Source: Collinsella sp. TF05-9AC
GTDB taxonomy: Bacteria > Actinomycetota > Coriobacteriia > Coriobacteriales > Coriobacteriaceae
NCBI RefSeq assembly: GCF_003438495.1
Contig: NZ_QSSH01000029.1
Coordinates: 1-30,388, forward strand
Length of the DNA stretch: 30,388 nt
Direction: 5' to 3'
A program made the position numbers and the translations under genes. The number at the start of each line of letters is the position of its first letter. Within the stretch, counting starts at the first letter, position 1. Positions 15,272 to 23,459 of this stretch are shown here, one piece after another. Under the pieces are notes generated by a model. The model was not told the DNA's origin. It was given only the letters and a program-made list of their open reading frames with translations, and ran no database searches.

Positions 15272-16132
15272 TTACTCCTCTGCCTTTGCGGCATCCCAGA
15301 GGTCGTTGAGGCCATGGGTCGAAAGCTCGGCAAGATCCACGTGGGCATCAGCCGCCATCTGCTCCATCGCAGCCCAGCGACGGCGAAACTTGGCCGTGCT
15401 CGCGCGCAGGGCGCTCTCGGCGTCGATACCCTCCTTGCGCGCAACGTTGACCAGGGCAAAGAGCAGGTCGCCAAACTCCATCTCGCGCTCGGGCGAGCCG
15501 GGAGCCTCGGCCTCGAACTCGGCGCGCTCCTCGGCGACCTCGTCCCACACGTCCTGGACCGTCTCCCACTCAAAACCCACGGCAGCCGCCTTGCGCGACA
15601 CCTTCTGAGCCTGCATCAGCGCCGGCAGGTGCGTGGGCACGCCGTCGAGCAGGCCCTCGGGCGCGGCCTCGCCTGCCGCCACGGCCTTGTCCTTGGCGGC
15701 CTTCTCGGCAAGCTTGACCTCGTCCCAAATCTTGAGCACCTCGTCAGAGTTATCGGCATCCACATCGCCAAACACGTGCGGGTGACGACGGATGAGCTTG
15801 GCGTCGATATCGCGCGCCACATCGGCCAACGTAAACTCACCGGCGTCCGCCGCGATCTGCGCATGCAACACTACCTGCATGAGCACGTCGCCGAGCTCTT
15901 CGCGCAGATGCGCCGCGTCGTCGGTCTCGATGCAATCGAGCGCCTCGTAGGCTTCCTCGATCATGTTCTTGCCAATGCTGCGGTGCGTCTGTTCGCGGTC
16001 CCACGGGCAGCCATCGGGCTGACGCAGACGCCAGATGGTCTGCACCAGATGCTGCAGCTCGGCCGACGCGTCGACCAGCGTGGACAGATCGCGCGAGCCC
16101 TCGGCATTTTGCTGAGCCATGTGCTGCGCCAT
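15272..16132 (-). CDS. mazG: Nucleoside triphosphate pyrophosphohydrolase
   Basis: 286 residues starting MAQHMAQQ, two bases after the stop of the phosphodiesterase gene and behind GGAGGAGG. Two MazG-type helical domains are visible. The first has WRLRQPDGCPWDREQTH, EEAYEALDCI and LREELGDVLMQVVLHAQIA, which carry the EExxE...ExxD metal-binding pattern. The second has FEWETVQDVWDEVAEE and EFGDLLFALVNVARKEG. MazG cleaves NTPs to NMP and pyrophosphate and so helps clear non-canonical nucleotides. The linker between the domains contains an Ala/Lys-rich stretch. Confidence 0.93.
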   Translation of the reverse strand: MAQHMAQQNAEGSRDLSTLVDASAELQHLVQTIWRLRQPDGCPWDREQTHRSIGKNMIEEAYEALDCIETDDAAHLREELGDVLMQVVLHAQIAADAGEFTLADVARDIDAKLIRRHPHVFGDVDADNSDEVLKIWDEVKLAEKAAKDKAVAAGEAAPEGLLDGVPTHLPALMQAQKVSRKAAAVGFEWETVQDVWDEVAEERAEFEAEAPGSPEREMEFGDLLFALVNVARKEGIDAESALRASTAKFRRRWAAMEQMAADAHVDLAELSTHGLNDLWDAAKAEE

Positions 16133-16134
16133 GG

Positions 16135-16683
16135 TTATTCCTCCTCCAGGATCACGTGGCGGAACGCACCGCCCTCGTAGATGCCGTAGCTGTGCGTGCC
16201 GTCCTTGGGGATGCTCACGCTGCCGGGGTTGAAGAGCCACAGGCCCGGGTGCGCCTCGCTTGCCTCGTTAACCTTGATGTGCGTGTGACCGTAGACGAGC
16301 GCGGAGCCCTCGGGCAACGCGGGCGCGTGGTCGACGCTGTTGTGCATGCCGGCGCCAAAGACGTGGCCGTGCGTCAGGAACAGCTCGCGGCCGGTCTCGT
16401 CGAACAGCGTGGCGTAGTCGGCCATGACGGGGAAGTCGAGCACCATCTGGTCGACCTCGGCGTCGCAGTTGCCGCGCACCGCGATGATGCGGTCGGCTAG
16501 GGCGTTGAGCAGCGGAATCACGCGCTTGGGAGCATAGTCGCGCGGCAGGTCGTTGCGCGGACCGTGGTAGAGCAGGTCGCCCAGCAGAACGATGCGGTCG
16601 GGCTGCTCGGACTCGATGGCGATGGCCAGGCGCTCGGTCCAGTATGCCGAGCCGTGGATGTCGGAGGCGATGAGGTATTTCAT
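16135..16683 (-). CDS. YfcE/MJ0936-type phosphodiesterase
   Basis: 182 residues beginning MKYLIASDIHGSAYW, behind AAAGGA; the in-frame codons upstream are not favoured. The metallophosphoesterase motifs are SDIHG (D8, H10), LLGDLLYHG, VRGNCDAE (the GNCD form typical of YfcE), THGHVFG and YGHTH, with NPGSVSIPK near the end. Known YfcE enzymes hydrolyse phosphodiester model substrates; their natural substrate is uncertain. It sits in an operon with mazG (two-base gap) and is 53 bases after the LarC-like gene. Confidence 0.88.
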   Translation of the reverse strand: MKYLIASDIHGSAYWTERLAIAIESEQPDRIVLLGDLLYHGPRNDLPRDYAPKRVIPLLNALADRIIAVRGNCDAEVDQMVLDFPVMADYATLFDETGRELFLTHGHVFGAGMHNSVDHAPALPEGSALVYGHTHIKVNEASEAHPGLWLFNPGSVSIPKDGTHSYGIYEGGAFRHVILEEE

Positions 16684-16736
16684 GGTGGTCCTTTCGGTGA
16701 GGTTGATGGGGTGGGTGTGGCGCGTCGCCGACCGTG

Positions 16737-17222
16737 TCACTCAAATTGCAGAGCCGCGGCTTGTGCTGCCTGCATCACGCGCTGGAGCGGCACACCGTGC
16801 TCGCAGGCAAGGCGGGCGCAGTCCTCGTACTCGGGCGCTGCACGCTCGCTGCCGTCGGGCAGGGTGGCCACCTTGACGGACACCTCACCCCATGGCGTCG
16901 TCACCTGCTCAAAGCGGCGTGGCAGGCAAACGCGTTCCATGACCTGGCGACGAATGCCGTTGGTCGTGGTTTCCAAGAAGATGATCGTCTGCAGGCGCTC
17001 GATATCCCCGTAGGTGCAGATTACCTGCAGCTGCCAGCCGGGGCGGCCTTTCTTGCAATAAACGGGCAGCCAGTGCACCTCGCGCGCACCGGCCTCGCGC
17101 AGGCGGTCGGCGGCGTAGGCGAGTACCTCGGGCGACGCATCGTCGATGTCGCATTCCAGCTTGACGATGGTCTCGGGCGCATCGGTCTCGCGAGACAGCG
17201 GAGATTTGCTATCGCATGGCAT
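16737..17222 (-). CDS. Stand-alone LarC C-terminal (LarC2-like) domain protein
   Basis: 161 residues from an ATG preceded by AAAGGAG. Nearly the whole protein matches the C-terminal half of LarC, the CTP-dependent nickel insertase that completes the nickel-pincer cofactor of lactate racemase. Recognised segments are LECDIDDASPEVLAY, YCKKGRPGWQL, FLETTTNGIRRQ, CLPRRFEQVTTPWG and PEYEDCARLA. The N-terminal LarC1 half is not encoded in the neighbourhood in any frame that I can recognise, nor are larA, larB or larE. It may function alone in another metal or nucleotide role, or with components elsewhere. It is the first gene of the operon with the phosphodiesterase and mazG. Confidence 0.8.
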   Translation of the reverse strand: MPCDSKSPLSRETDAPETIVKLECDIDDASPEVLAYAADRLREAGAREVHWLPVYCKKGRPGWQLQVICTYGDIERLQTIIFLETTTNGIRRQVMERVCLPRRFEQVTTPWGEVSVKVATLPDGSERAAPEYEDCARLACEHGVPLQRVMQAAQAAALQFE

Positions 17223-17368
17223 ACGGTCCGGCTCCTTTCCGCACGGGCTCGTTTTGTTCATCCAAACGCTAGCACATCGCGGGCGGCGCAGGGGCGGCGT
17301 CATGGGATAGGTGCGACTTTTGCTGGGCGCAAGTGCTGGCGCGCTCCAACGCCGGCCCGCTCCACTCA

Positions 17369-17431
17369 AACGTGTACGTCAGCCTCCAAACATGTCATTT
17401 TTTGCAGCTTTTGGAGGCTAATGTACATGTT
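17369..17431. repeat. Long imperfect palindrome in a divergent gap
   Basis: The 339-base space 17223-17561 between divergent genes has no gene. It contains arms AACGTGTACGTCAGCCTCCA (from 17369) and TTTGGAGGCTAATGTACATG (from 17410), pairing over about 22 bp with three mismatches, all transitions, and a 19-base AT-rich loop. TACAAT (17524-17529) before the PHP gene is its likely -10 box. I see no strong promoter for the LarC-like gene. Confidence 0.6.
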
Positions 17432-17561
17432 TTGAAAGCGCAAGCGAGGCCGCACCACGCGCCGCGCACCCTTTCCAATCGATTTCGGCACCCCGCGCGT
17501 ACGACGCGCCGAGGCTGCGCCATTACAATGGAGCGGATTCGCCAAATGCAAAGGAGCCGCT

Positions 17562-18473
17562 ATGCCTATGTGCCCGCTGGTCGATTGCCATACCCACACC
17601 TCGTTTTCGGACGGCCATGCCTCATTTGAGGACAACGTCCGCGCCGCTGTCGCCGCCGGCTGCCGCGCCATGGTCTCGACCGACCATCTCACCCTACCTG
17701 CCAGCATGGATGCCAACTGCGAGGTGCAGGTCGTCGAGGGCGACCTGCCGGCACATCGTCTGGCTTTTGAGGACGCTCGCAATCTTGCCGCTCAGATTGC
17801 GCCAGAATTCACCTTTATCTACGGTTTCGAATGCGATTGGTACGAGGGCTGCGAGCCTTTGGTTGAGCGCTGGTCCCAGGGCGCCGTCGTGCGCCTGGGC
17901 AGTGTGCACTGGATTGGCAACCCAGGCGATATCATGGCCGGTGCCGCGGGTACGGCGGGAACGGAGGACGTCGCTCGTCCCGATACGCCCGATTCGCGCT
18001 GCGGCTGGATCGACGATGACACCAACCTGCACGTTTGGGAAAACCTGGGGGTACGCGGCGTGTGGGAGCGCTATGTCGATGACTGGTGCCGCGCCTGCGA
18101 GAGCCCGCTCAACTTTGATGTGATGGCTCACCCCGACCTGGTCATGCGCTTTTCGAAGGAAGGCTTTGCGCCCGATTTTGACCCCGCACCGTTTTGGCAG
18201 CAGATGGCAGAGTGCGCGCACGATACGGGCCGCCGCGTTGAGGTCTCGACGGCCGCACCGCGCAAGGGCTTGGGCGACTACTACCCCGCAACCGGTCTTT
18301 TGCGCTGCTTTGCCCATGCCGAAGTGCCGATCACCTTTGGCTCGGACGCGCACCGCGCCTGCGATATCTGCTGGAACATCCGCGAGGCCCAGGCGCACGC
18401 CTACGACTGCGGTTATCGAACCTTCGACATCCCCCACGCCACCGGCGAATGGGAATCCACGCCCCTCGCCTAG
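17562..18473 (+). CDS. hisK: PHP-family histidinol-phosphatase
   Basis: 303 residues. The PHP-domain metal motifs are DCHTHTSFSDGHA (residues 8-20), STDHLTLP, GFECDWY, GSVHWI, DVMAHPDLV and TFGSDAHRA. PHP enzymes of this size remove phosphate from L-histidinol phosphate, the step before HisD. The assignment is strengthened by its place next to a his operon that lacks any other phosphatase. AAAGGAG lies before the ATG; the next ATG two codons later is less well placed. A TACAAT box is about 32 bases upstream. It is convergent with hisE and separated from it by a palindromic element. Confidence 0.88.
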   Translation: MPMCPLVDCHTHTSFSDGHASFEDNVRAAVAAGCRAMVSTDHLTLPASMDANCEVQVVEGDLPAHRLAFEDARNLAAQIAPEFTFIYGFECDWYEGCEPLVERWSQGAVVRLGSVHWIGNPGDIMAGAAGTAGTEDVARPDTPDSRCGWIDDDTNLHVWENLGVRGVWERYVDDWCRACESPLNFDVMAHPDLVMRFSKEGFAPDFDPAPFWQQMAECAHDTGRRVEVSTAAPRKGLGDYYPATGLLRCFAHAEVPITFGSDAHRACDICWNIREAQAHAYDCGYRTFDIPHATGEWESTPLA

Positions 18474-18485
18474 CCATCCCTTCAT

Positions 18486-18597
18486 AAGTTGCGGTGAAAT
18501 AGGGATTGTTTTGCTTGATGAAGCGCTTAAACAGTCCCTATTTCACCGCAACTTCCATGACCCCGTTACACCAACAAAGACTGTCCCAAACGACTAG
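18486..18597. repeat. Compound intergenic palindrome, copy 1, plus GGGACAG word
   Basis: The 26-bp arms at 18486-18511 (starts AAGTTGCGGTGAAATAGGGA) and 18529-18554 (starts AAACAGTCCCTATTTCACCG) differ by one transition and enclose a 17-base loop. The arms match copy 2 at 11739-11807. TAGTCGTTTGGGACAG on the minus strand (18576-18597) abuts the hisE stop and repeats the words at 845-893. The element lies between convergent genes and probably acts as a two-way terminator or RNA end. Confidence 0.85.
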
Positions 18598-18911
18598 TGG
18601 CGGCGGGCGTTGAGTTCGCCGGCCAGCTCGTCGAGGGTGATGCCGTAGCGCTCGAGCGTCACGAGCAGGTGGTAGACCAGGTCGCCGGCCTCGTAGCGGA
18701 TGTGATCGTGATCGTTATCCTTGCAGGCCATGATCACCTCGCTCGCCTCCTCGGCAAGCTTCTTGAGCAGCTCGTCCTCGACGTCGGTCAACAGACGAGC
18801 GGTGTAGCTCTCCTGCGGCGATGCGTCGCGACGGCCGTGAATCACCTCGGCGAGCCCCGTCAGCGTCTCACCGATATTTCCATCCTGAACGTTTGCGGTG
18901 CGCACACCCAT
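18594..18911 (-). CDS. hisE: Phosphoribosyl-ATP pyrophosphatase
   Basis: 105 residues. It hydrolyses phosphoribosyl-ATP to phosphoribosyl-AMP, the second step of histidine synthesis. It is an all-alpha NTP pyrophosphatase of the MazG superfamily with KKLAEEASEVIMACKDND and YEAGDLVYHLLVTLERYG carrying the metal ligands (EExxE and ExxD). AAAGGA precedes the ATG. It is the last gene of the operon, 46 bases after hisI, and separate from it rather than fused as HisIE. Confidence 0.95.
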   Translation of the reverse strand: MGVRTANVQDGNIGETLTGLAEVIHGRRDASPQESYTARLLTDVEDELLKKLAEEASEVIMACKDNDHDHIRYEAGDLVYHLLVTLERYGITLDELAGELNARRH

Positions 18912-18957
18912 AGTTCAATCCTTTCTGGTTGGCCGAGCGTCTAATCGAGCGCCCGCC

Positions 18958-19287
18958 CTACGCGAGTTTCTTAAAGAAGCAGGTACGGTTGCCGGTATGG
19001 CAGGCCGGACCCGGCGAGTCAACCTTGACCAGCAGCGTATCGCTATCGCAGTCGGCCCAAAGCTCCTTGACCTCCTGCATATTGCCGCTCGTCGCGCCCT
19101 TGTTCCAGAGCTCCTGGCGACTGCGGCTCCAAAACCACGTGGTACCGGTCTTGAGCGTCAGCCCCACCGACTCCTCGTTCATCCAAGCAACCATAAGCAC
19201 CTCGCCGGTGTCATACTGCTGAACCACACAAGGAATCAACCCACGGGCGTCGTATTTCAGCTCGGTAGCATTTACCACCTCAGTCAT
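18958..19287 (-). CDS. hisI: Phosphoribosyl-AMP cyclohydrolase
   Basis: 109 residues starting MTEVVN. It opens the adenine ring of phosphoribosyl-AMP, step three. The family features are [36 protein letters not shown], the magnesium-binding DCDSD and the zinc cysteines of [16 protein letters not shown] lies four bases before the chosen ATG; the adjacent upstream ATG would be too close to it. It is preceded by a palindromic element that separates it from hisF. Confidence 0.95.
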   Translation of the reverse strand: MTEVVNATELKYDARGLIPCVVQQYDTGEVLMVAWMNEESVGLTLKTGTTWFWSRSRQELWNKGATSGNMQEVKELWADCDSDTLLVKVDSPGPACHTGNRTCFFKKLA

Positions 19288-19329
19288 CATTCCTCCCAAG
19301 TAATTACCGTGAACATCGCAGGTCGGCGA

Positions 19330-19429
19330 GGCTTGCCCAGGTGCCGCAGGTTGCCGCGAAAGAGGAGCGACGCGTACTTTGGTACGCGAGCGACGGTTTG
19401 AACGGCAAGATGCGGTGCCTGGACAAGCC
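19330..19429. repeat. 100-base palindromic element between hisF and hisI
   Basis: The outer arms GGCTTGCCCAGGTGCCGCA (19330-19348) and TGCGGTGCCTGGACAAGCC (19411-19429) pair with three mismatches. TTGCCG (19351-19356) pairs with CGGCAA (19403-19408). CGCGTAC (19371-19377) pairs with GTACGCG (19382-19388) around a TTTG loop. The transcript can fold into one long interrupted hairpin. It fills nearly the whole 160-base gap of an otherwise compact operon and looks like an inserted repetitive element. Confidence 0.8.
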
Positions 19430-19447
19430 GCAGCGAAGCCCGCAGCA

Positions 19448-20230
19448 TTAGAAGTCCAACCTCACAGGAATACCTTGAGAGGCCATATACTCTTTGACTT
19501 CGCGAATGCTGAACGTCCCAAAGTGAAAGACGCTCGCCGCCAGCACGGCATCGGCCTCGCCCTCAATCACGCCCTCGGCAAAATGCTCGAGCGCGCCCAC
19601 ACCGCCGCTCGCAATCACCGGAATCGGCACCGCGCGCGCCACGGCGCGGGTGAGCGCCAGGTCAAATCCGGCCTTGGTGCCGTCGCGGTCCATACTGGTG
19701 AGCAGGATCTCGCCGGCGCCGCGACGAGCCGCCTCCTCGGCCCACGCCACCGCGTCGATGCCCGTGGCGTTGCGGCCGCCCGCCGTGAAGACCTCCCACT
19801 TGTCGGCACCAGATGCGCCGGGCAAACCGACGCGCTTGGCATCGATCGCCACGACCACGGCCTGGCTACCAAACGCCGCGGCAGCCTGGCTAATCAGCGA
19901 CGGGTCGCGCACGGCGGCAGAGTTGAGCGACACCTTGTCGGCACCGGCTGCAACCATGGTGCGCATGCCCGCCAGGTCGCGAAAACCGCCGCCCACGGTA
20001 TAGGGAATGGCTAGCTCCTCGGCCGCATGCGCCGCCATCTCGATGGTCGTCGCACGGTTGTCGCTCGTGGCGGTAATGTCCAAGAAGACGACCTCGTCCG
20101 CACCCTCGCGGTCGTAGGCGCGCGCCAGCTCCACCGGATCGCCCGCATCGCGCAAGCTCACAAAGTTGACGCCCTTGACCACACGGCCGTCCTTGACGTC
20201 CAGGCAGGGAATCACACGTTTGGTAAGCAT
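19448..20230 (-). CDS. hisF: Imidazole glycerol phosphate synthase, cyclase subunit
   Basis: 260 residues, standard for the (beta/alpha)8 barrel. With HisH it converts PRFAR and ammonia to imidazole-glycerol phosphate and AICAR. Catalytic aspartates lie in [10 protein letters not shown] (D11) and [15 protein letters not shown]. The phosphate-binding loops VGGGFRD and ASGGVGAL are clear. It starts three bases after the hisA stop codon. Its stop is followed by the palindromic element before hisI. Confidence 0.97.
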   Translation of the reverse strand: MLTKRVIPCLDVKDGRVVKGVNFVSLRDAGDPVELARAYDREGADEVVFLDITATSDNRATTIEMAAHAAEELAIPYTVGGGFRDLAGMRTMVAAGADKVSLNSAAVRDPSLISQAAAAFGSQAVVVAIDAKRVGLPGASGADKWEVFTAGGRNATGIDAVAWAEEAARRGAGEILLTSMDRDGTKAGFDLALTRAVARAVPIPVIASGGVGALEHFAEGVIEGEADAVLAASVFHFGTFSIREVKEYMASQGIPVRLDF

Positions 20231-20233
20231 GGG

Positions 20234-20977
20234 CTACTCCTCCCCTCGGGCGGCGGTCAGCGCCTGTACCAGCGTAAAGTTGCCCTCGTAGAGCGCGCGA
20301 CCGGTAATGGCACCTTCAATCGCGCCCTCACGCACTGCGGCCAGCGCGCGGATGTCGTCGAGCGTCGAGATGCCACCCGATGCCACGACGGGAAAGCCCG
20401 CGACCTCGGCCACATGGCGATACGCCGCCACATCGATGCCCGCCTGCATGCCATCGCGCGCAATGTCGGTATACACCAGATGCTTAAAACCCAGCTCGGA
20501 AAGCTGCGCCACGGCGTCGTCGAGCGCCACGCCCGCGCCGTCACGCCAGCCATTCACCTTGACCTGGCCGTCGCGTGCGGCAATATCTGCCACCAACAGC
20601 TCGCCAAAGCCTTGGGCCGCCACCTCGGCAAAACCCGGCTCGGTCACCAGCACGGTGCCCAACGCGATGCGACACGCGCCGTAGCCGGCCAGCTCATCGA
20701 TGCGCGCGAGCGAGCGAACGCCGCCGCCCACGTCCACGGACAGACCGTCGACGCCGCAGATAGCCTCGATCGCCGCTGAGTTGGCGGCGCATGTGTCCTC
20801 GTCCTCGCCAAAGGCAGCGGACAGGTCGACGACGTGCACCCAGCTCGCGCCCTGCTCGGCAAAGGAGCGGGCAACTGCCACGGGGTCGTCGGAATATACC
20901 TTGCAGCGGTTCCGGTCGCCGCGCTCCAGGCGCACGACCTTGCCGCCGATCAAATCGATTGCGGGAAACAGAATCAT
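20234..20977 (-). CDS. hisA: ProFAR isomerase (HisA)
   Basis: 247 residues. It isomerises the N'-[(5-phosphoribosyl)formimino] aminoimidazole carboxamide nucleotide by an Amadori rearrangement, step four. The half-barrel repeats show as FPAIDLIGGKVVRL with D8 and VYTDIARDGMQAG with the second aspartate; phosphate loops are DVGGGVRS and ASGGIST. Actinobacteria often use a bifunctional HisA/TrpF (PriA); no trp context is visible and sequence alone does not settle that here. It overlaps hisH by four bases (ATGA). Confidence 0.95.
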   Translation of the reverse strand: MILFPAIDLIGGKVVRLERGDRNRCKVYSDDPVAVARSFAEQGASWVHVVDLSAAFGEDEDTCAANSAAIEAICGVDGLSVDVGGGVRSLARIDELAGYGACRIALGTVLVTEPGFAEVAAQGFGELLVADIAARDGQVKVNGWRDGAGVALDDAVAQLSELGFKHLVYTDIARDGMQAGIDVAAYRHVAEVAGFPVVASGGISTLDDIRALAAVREGAIEGAITGRALYEGNFTLVQALTAARGEE

Positions 20978-21675
20978 CGGCTGGCCCCCTCGACGATGCT
21001 CACGAAGTTCTTAAGAATGCGCTGACCCAGCGCAGAGGATTTCTCGGGATGGAACTGGCAGCCCCACACGTTGCCGTGGCGCACGATGCACGGGAAGCTC
21101 CGCGTGTAGTGCGTGCGTGCCAGAACATCGGCGGCATCGGCATCGTCGGCCACCGCATAGCTGTGGGTGAAGTACATATTGGCGCCCTCGGCAAAACCGG
21201 CAAGCAGTGGATCGGCCGCACCGGCGGGCGTCATGTGCACCTGGTCCCACCCCACGTGCGGCACCTTCAGACGGCTCGACTCCAGGCGCGTACACGAACC
21301 GCGCATAATGCCCAGGCCATCGATCCAGGGGCCACCGGCCTGCTCGGGGGTGTTGTCGTCGGCGACCACGCCCTCGTCCGCCGGCACCCCCTCGTTGCCG
21401 CGCTTAAAAAACAGCTGAAGGCCCAGGCAGATGCCGAGCAGCGGAGTTCCAGCGGCAACGGCGTCGAGCACCGCGTCCGCCTCGCCGCTCTGGCGCATAA
21501 AAGTGATCGCGTCATAGAACGCGCCCACGCCCGGGATGACCAGGCCGTCGGCGTTGCGGATCTGCTCCGAATCGTCCGACGTGCAGGCGACGGCGCCGGC
21601 GCGCGCAAGCCCGCGCACAACGCTCGACAAGTTGCCCTTGTGGTAGTCGACCACCACGATCTTCGGTTCGCCCAC
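20974..21675 (-). CDS. hisH: Imidazole glycerol phosphate synthase, glutaminase subunit
   Basis: 233 residues from a GTG with AGGAGGG just upstream. A class I glutamine amidotransferase, it supplies ammonia to HisF. The nucleophile cysteine sits in LLGICLGLQLFF, the oxyanion strand is IPGVGAFYDA, and the histidine and glutamate are in GCQFHPEKSS. It is slightly longer than the usual 200-210 residues through an insert around NEGVPADEGVVADDNTPEQ. It is coupled to hisA by an ATGA overlap and separated from hisB by a palindrome. Confidence 0.95.
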   Translation of the reverse strand: MGEPKIVVVDYHKGNLSSVVRGLARAGAVACTSDDSEQIRNADGLVIPGVGAFYDAITFMRQSGEADAVLDAVAAGTPLLGICLGLQLFFKRGNEGVPADEGVVADDNTPEQAGGPWIDGLGIMRGSCTRLESSRLKVPHVGWDQVHMTPAGAADPLLAGFAEGANMYFTHSYAVADDADAADVLARTHYTRSFPCIVRHGNVWGCQFHPEKSSALGQRILKNFVSIVEGASR

Positions 21676-21699
21676 GCGACCCTCCTCTTCCCATCATCC

Positions 21700-21740
21700 A
21701 AAACCACCACAAAGGGGACAGGCACCTTTGTGGTGGTTTT
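21700..21740. repeat. Perfect 16-bp palindrome between hisB and hisH
   Basis: AAAACCACCACAAAGG (21700-21715) and CCTTTGTGGTGGTTTT (21725-21740) surround GGACAGGCA, so the GGGGACAG word is again present. On the minus strand the stem ends in GGTTTTGG, a weak U-tract, so it could partly terminate transcription between hisB and hisH. CCTTTGTGGCGG next to it (21743-21754) repeats the arm. Confidence 0.85.
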
Positions 21741-21754
21741 TGCCTTTGTGGCGG

Positions 21755-22342
21755 TTACAGCGAGCCCTTGGTGCTGGGGATGCCCTGCACGCGAGGATCG
21801 AGCTCGCAGGCGTGACGCATCGTGCGGCCCACGGCCTTAAAGGCCGCCTCGATAATGTGGTGCGAATTGCCGCCCGCCAGCTCGCGCACGTGCAGCGTGA
21901 GCTTGGCGTCGCGCGCAAAGGCGTAGAAAAACTCGACGGCCAGCTCGGTATCAAAAGTGCCCACGCGCTCGGTCGGCACGGGCAGCTCGCAGTAGGCCTG
22001 CCCGCGGCCCGAAATATCAACAGCAGCCATCACAAGCGTCTCGTCCATGGCGATCGCCGCGTCGGCAAAGCGCGTAATGCCCGCCTTGTCGCCCAGCGCC
22101 TGGCAGAACGCCTCGCCCAGCACAATGCCCGTATCCTCGACGGTGTGGTGCGCGTCGACTTCCACGTCGCCCACCGCGTGCACCGTCAGATCGAACAGGC
22201 CATGGCGGCCAAAGGCGTTGAGCATGTGGTCGAAAAACGGCACGCCGGTCGAGATATCGCACACTCCGGTTCCGTCCAGGTCGAGCTTGACGACAATATC
22301 GGTCTCCCCCGTCTTACGGGTTACCTCGGCATAGCGGCCCAT
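21755..22342 (-). CDS. hisB: Imidazoleglycerol-phosphate dehydratase
   Basis: 195 residues, the single-domain form without the phosphatase half found in E. coli HisB. It removes water from imidazole-glycerol phosphate in a two-manganese site. Metal-binding motifs are FFDHMLNAFGRHG, DAHHTVEDTGIVLGE and HHIIEAAFKAVGR. The ATG follows the hisC stop codon directly, with the ribosome site AAGGAGG inside the end of hisC. Confidence 0.97.
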   Translation of the reverse strand: MGRYAEVTRKTGETDIVVKLDLDGTGVCDISTGVPFFDHMLNAFGRHGLFDLTVHAVGDVEVDAHHTVEDTGIVLGEAFCQALGDKAGITRFADAAIAMDETLVMAAVDISGRGQAYCELPVPTERVGTFDTELAVEFFYAFARDAKLTLHVRELAGGNSHHIIEAAFKAVGRTMRHACELDPRVQGIPSTKGSL

Positions 22343-23458
22343 CTACATCTCCTCCTTCACCAGCGCGACAAACGCAGCCAGCACCTCATCGTTTTCCTGC
22401 GGGGTGCCCACGGTAACGCGCAGACAGTCCGCGAGCCCCGGCGCGTAGCTAAAGTCGCGCACCAAAATCGAATACTCGTCGCGCAGGCGCTCGCGCACGC
22501 GCGTGGCATGCGGCGTACGCACGAGCACAAAGTTCGCCGCGCTCGGCCACGCCTCCACGGGCAAGCCCTCGGCAGCCATCGCGCGCAGAGCGGCCAGCTC
22601 GCGCTCGCGCTCGGATGCGACCTGCGCCACCACGGGCGCGTACGCATCGCGGGCACGCACACAGGCAAGAGCGGCGGCCTGGCTCAGCACGTTGACCGAA
22701 TAGATCTGGCGAATCGCCGCGAACACCTCGATAACCTCGGGTGCCGCGATCACGTAGCCCAGGCGCGTGCCGGCGGCGCCAAACGCCTTGGACAGCGTGT
22801 GCAAAATCACCAGGTTGGGATGCTCGGCGATAAGTCCCTGCGCCGTGGTGGTCGCGCCAAACGAATCGTCGGCAAACTCAACGTATGCCTCGTCGACCAT
22901 GACCATGCCGGGGCACGCATCGCACAGCGCTGCGACAAATTCGAGCGGAGCCACGTCGCCCGTTGGATTGTTGGGCGAGGTCACGATTGCCAGGTTGCAC
23001 TCGGGCGCGGCCGCGAGCACAGCAGCTTGGTCGAGCTCAAAGCTCGCCGGATCACGCCACACGTCGCGCACCTCGGTCTGACAGAGCGACGCAAAGAACG
23101 CGTACTCGCTAAAGCACGGCGGGCAGTTGAGCAGGGTCCGCCCCGCACCGCCAAACGCCAGCAGATAGTTATAGAGCAGCTCGTCGCCGCCGTTTCCCAC
23201 GCAGATGTTCTCGCGCGTCACGCCATGCCAGGCAGCAAGCTCGTCGCGCAGGTCGTTCGACATGGGGTCGGGATAGCGGTTGAGCGGTGTGGCAGCCAAG
23301 GCCGCATCAACCGCCTCGCGCACGCCGGCGGGCACGGGATAGGTGTTCTCGTTGGCCGAAAGGTTGATGCGCGTGGGCGTAAAGTTAGGATCGTAGGGCT
23401 CAATACCGGCCAAGTAGGGCTGGACGAGCTCCTTCATGCGGGGCGTCAGCTCGGCCAT
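22343..23458 (-). CDS. hisC: Histidinol-phosphate aminotransferase
   Basis: 371 residues starting MAELTPRMKELVQPY, one base after the hisD stop and behind GAGGAGG. A fold-type I PLP enzyme that aminates imidazole-acetol phosphate. Features are NLSANENTYPVPAG, SPNNPTGDV, MVDEAYVEF, the PLP lysine in HTLSKAFGAAG and RLGYV. An in-frame upstream extension lies within hisD and is unlikely to be used. Confidence 0.95.
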   Translation of the reverse strand: MAELTPRMKELVQPYLAGIEPYDPNFTPTRINLSANENTYPVPAGVREAVDAALAATPLNRYPDPMSNDLRDELAAWHGVTRENICVGNGGDELLYNYLLAFGGAGRTLLNCPPCFSEYAFFASLCQTEVRDVWRDPASFELDQAAVLAAAPECNLAIVTSPNNPTGDVAPLEFVAALCDACPGMVMVDEAYVEFADDSFGATTTAQGLIAEHPNLVILHTLSKAFGAAGTRLGYVIAAPEVIEVFAAIRQIYSVNVLSQAAALACVRARDAYAPVVAQVASERERELAALRAMAAEGLPVEAWPSAANFVLVRTPHATRVRERLRDEYSILVRDFSYAPGLADCLRVTVGTPQENDEVLAAFVALVKEEM

Positions 23459-23459
23459 A

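Noticed and set aside
16737..17369. Longer form of the LarC-like protein with 49 more N-terminal residues
   Set aside because: The extra part is Arg/Pro-rich and unlike LarC1, and a good ribosome site precedes the inner ATG.
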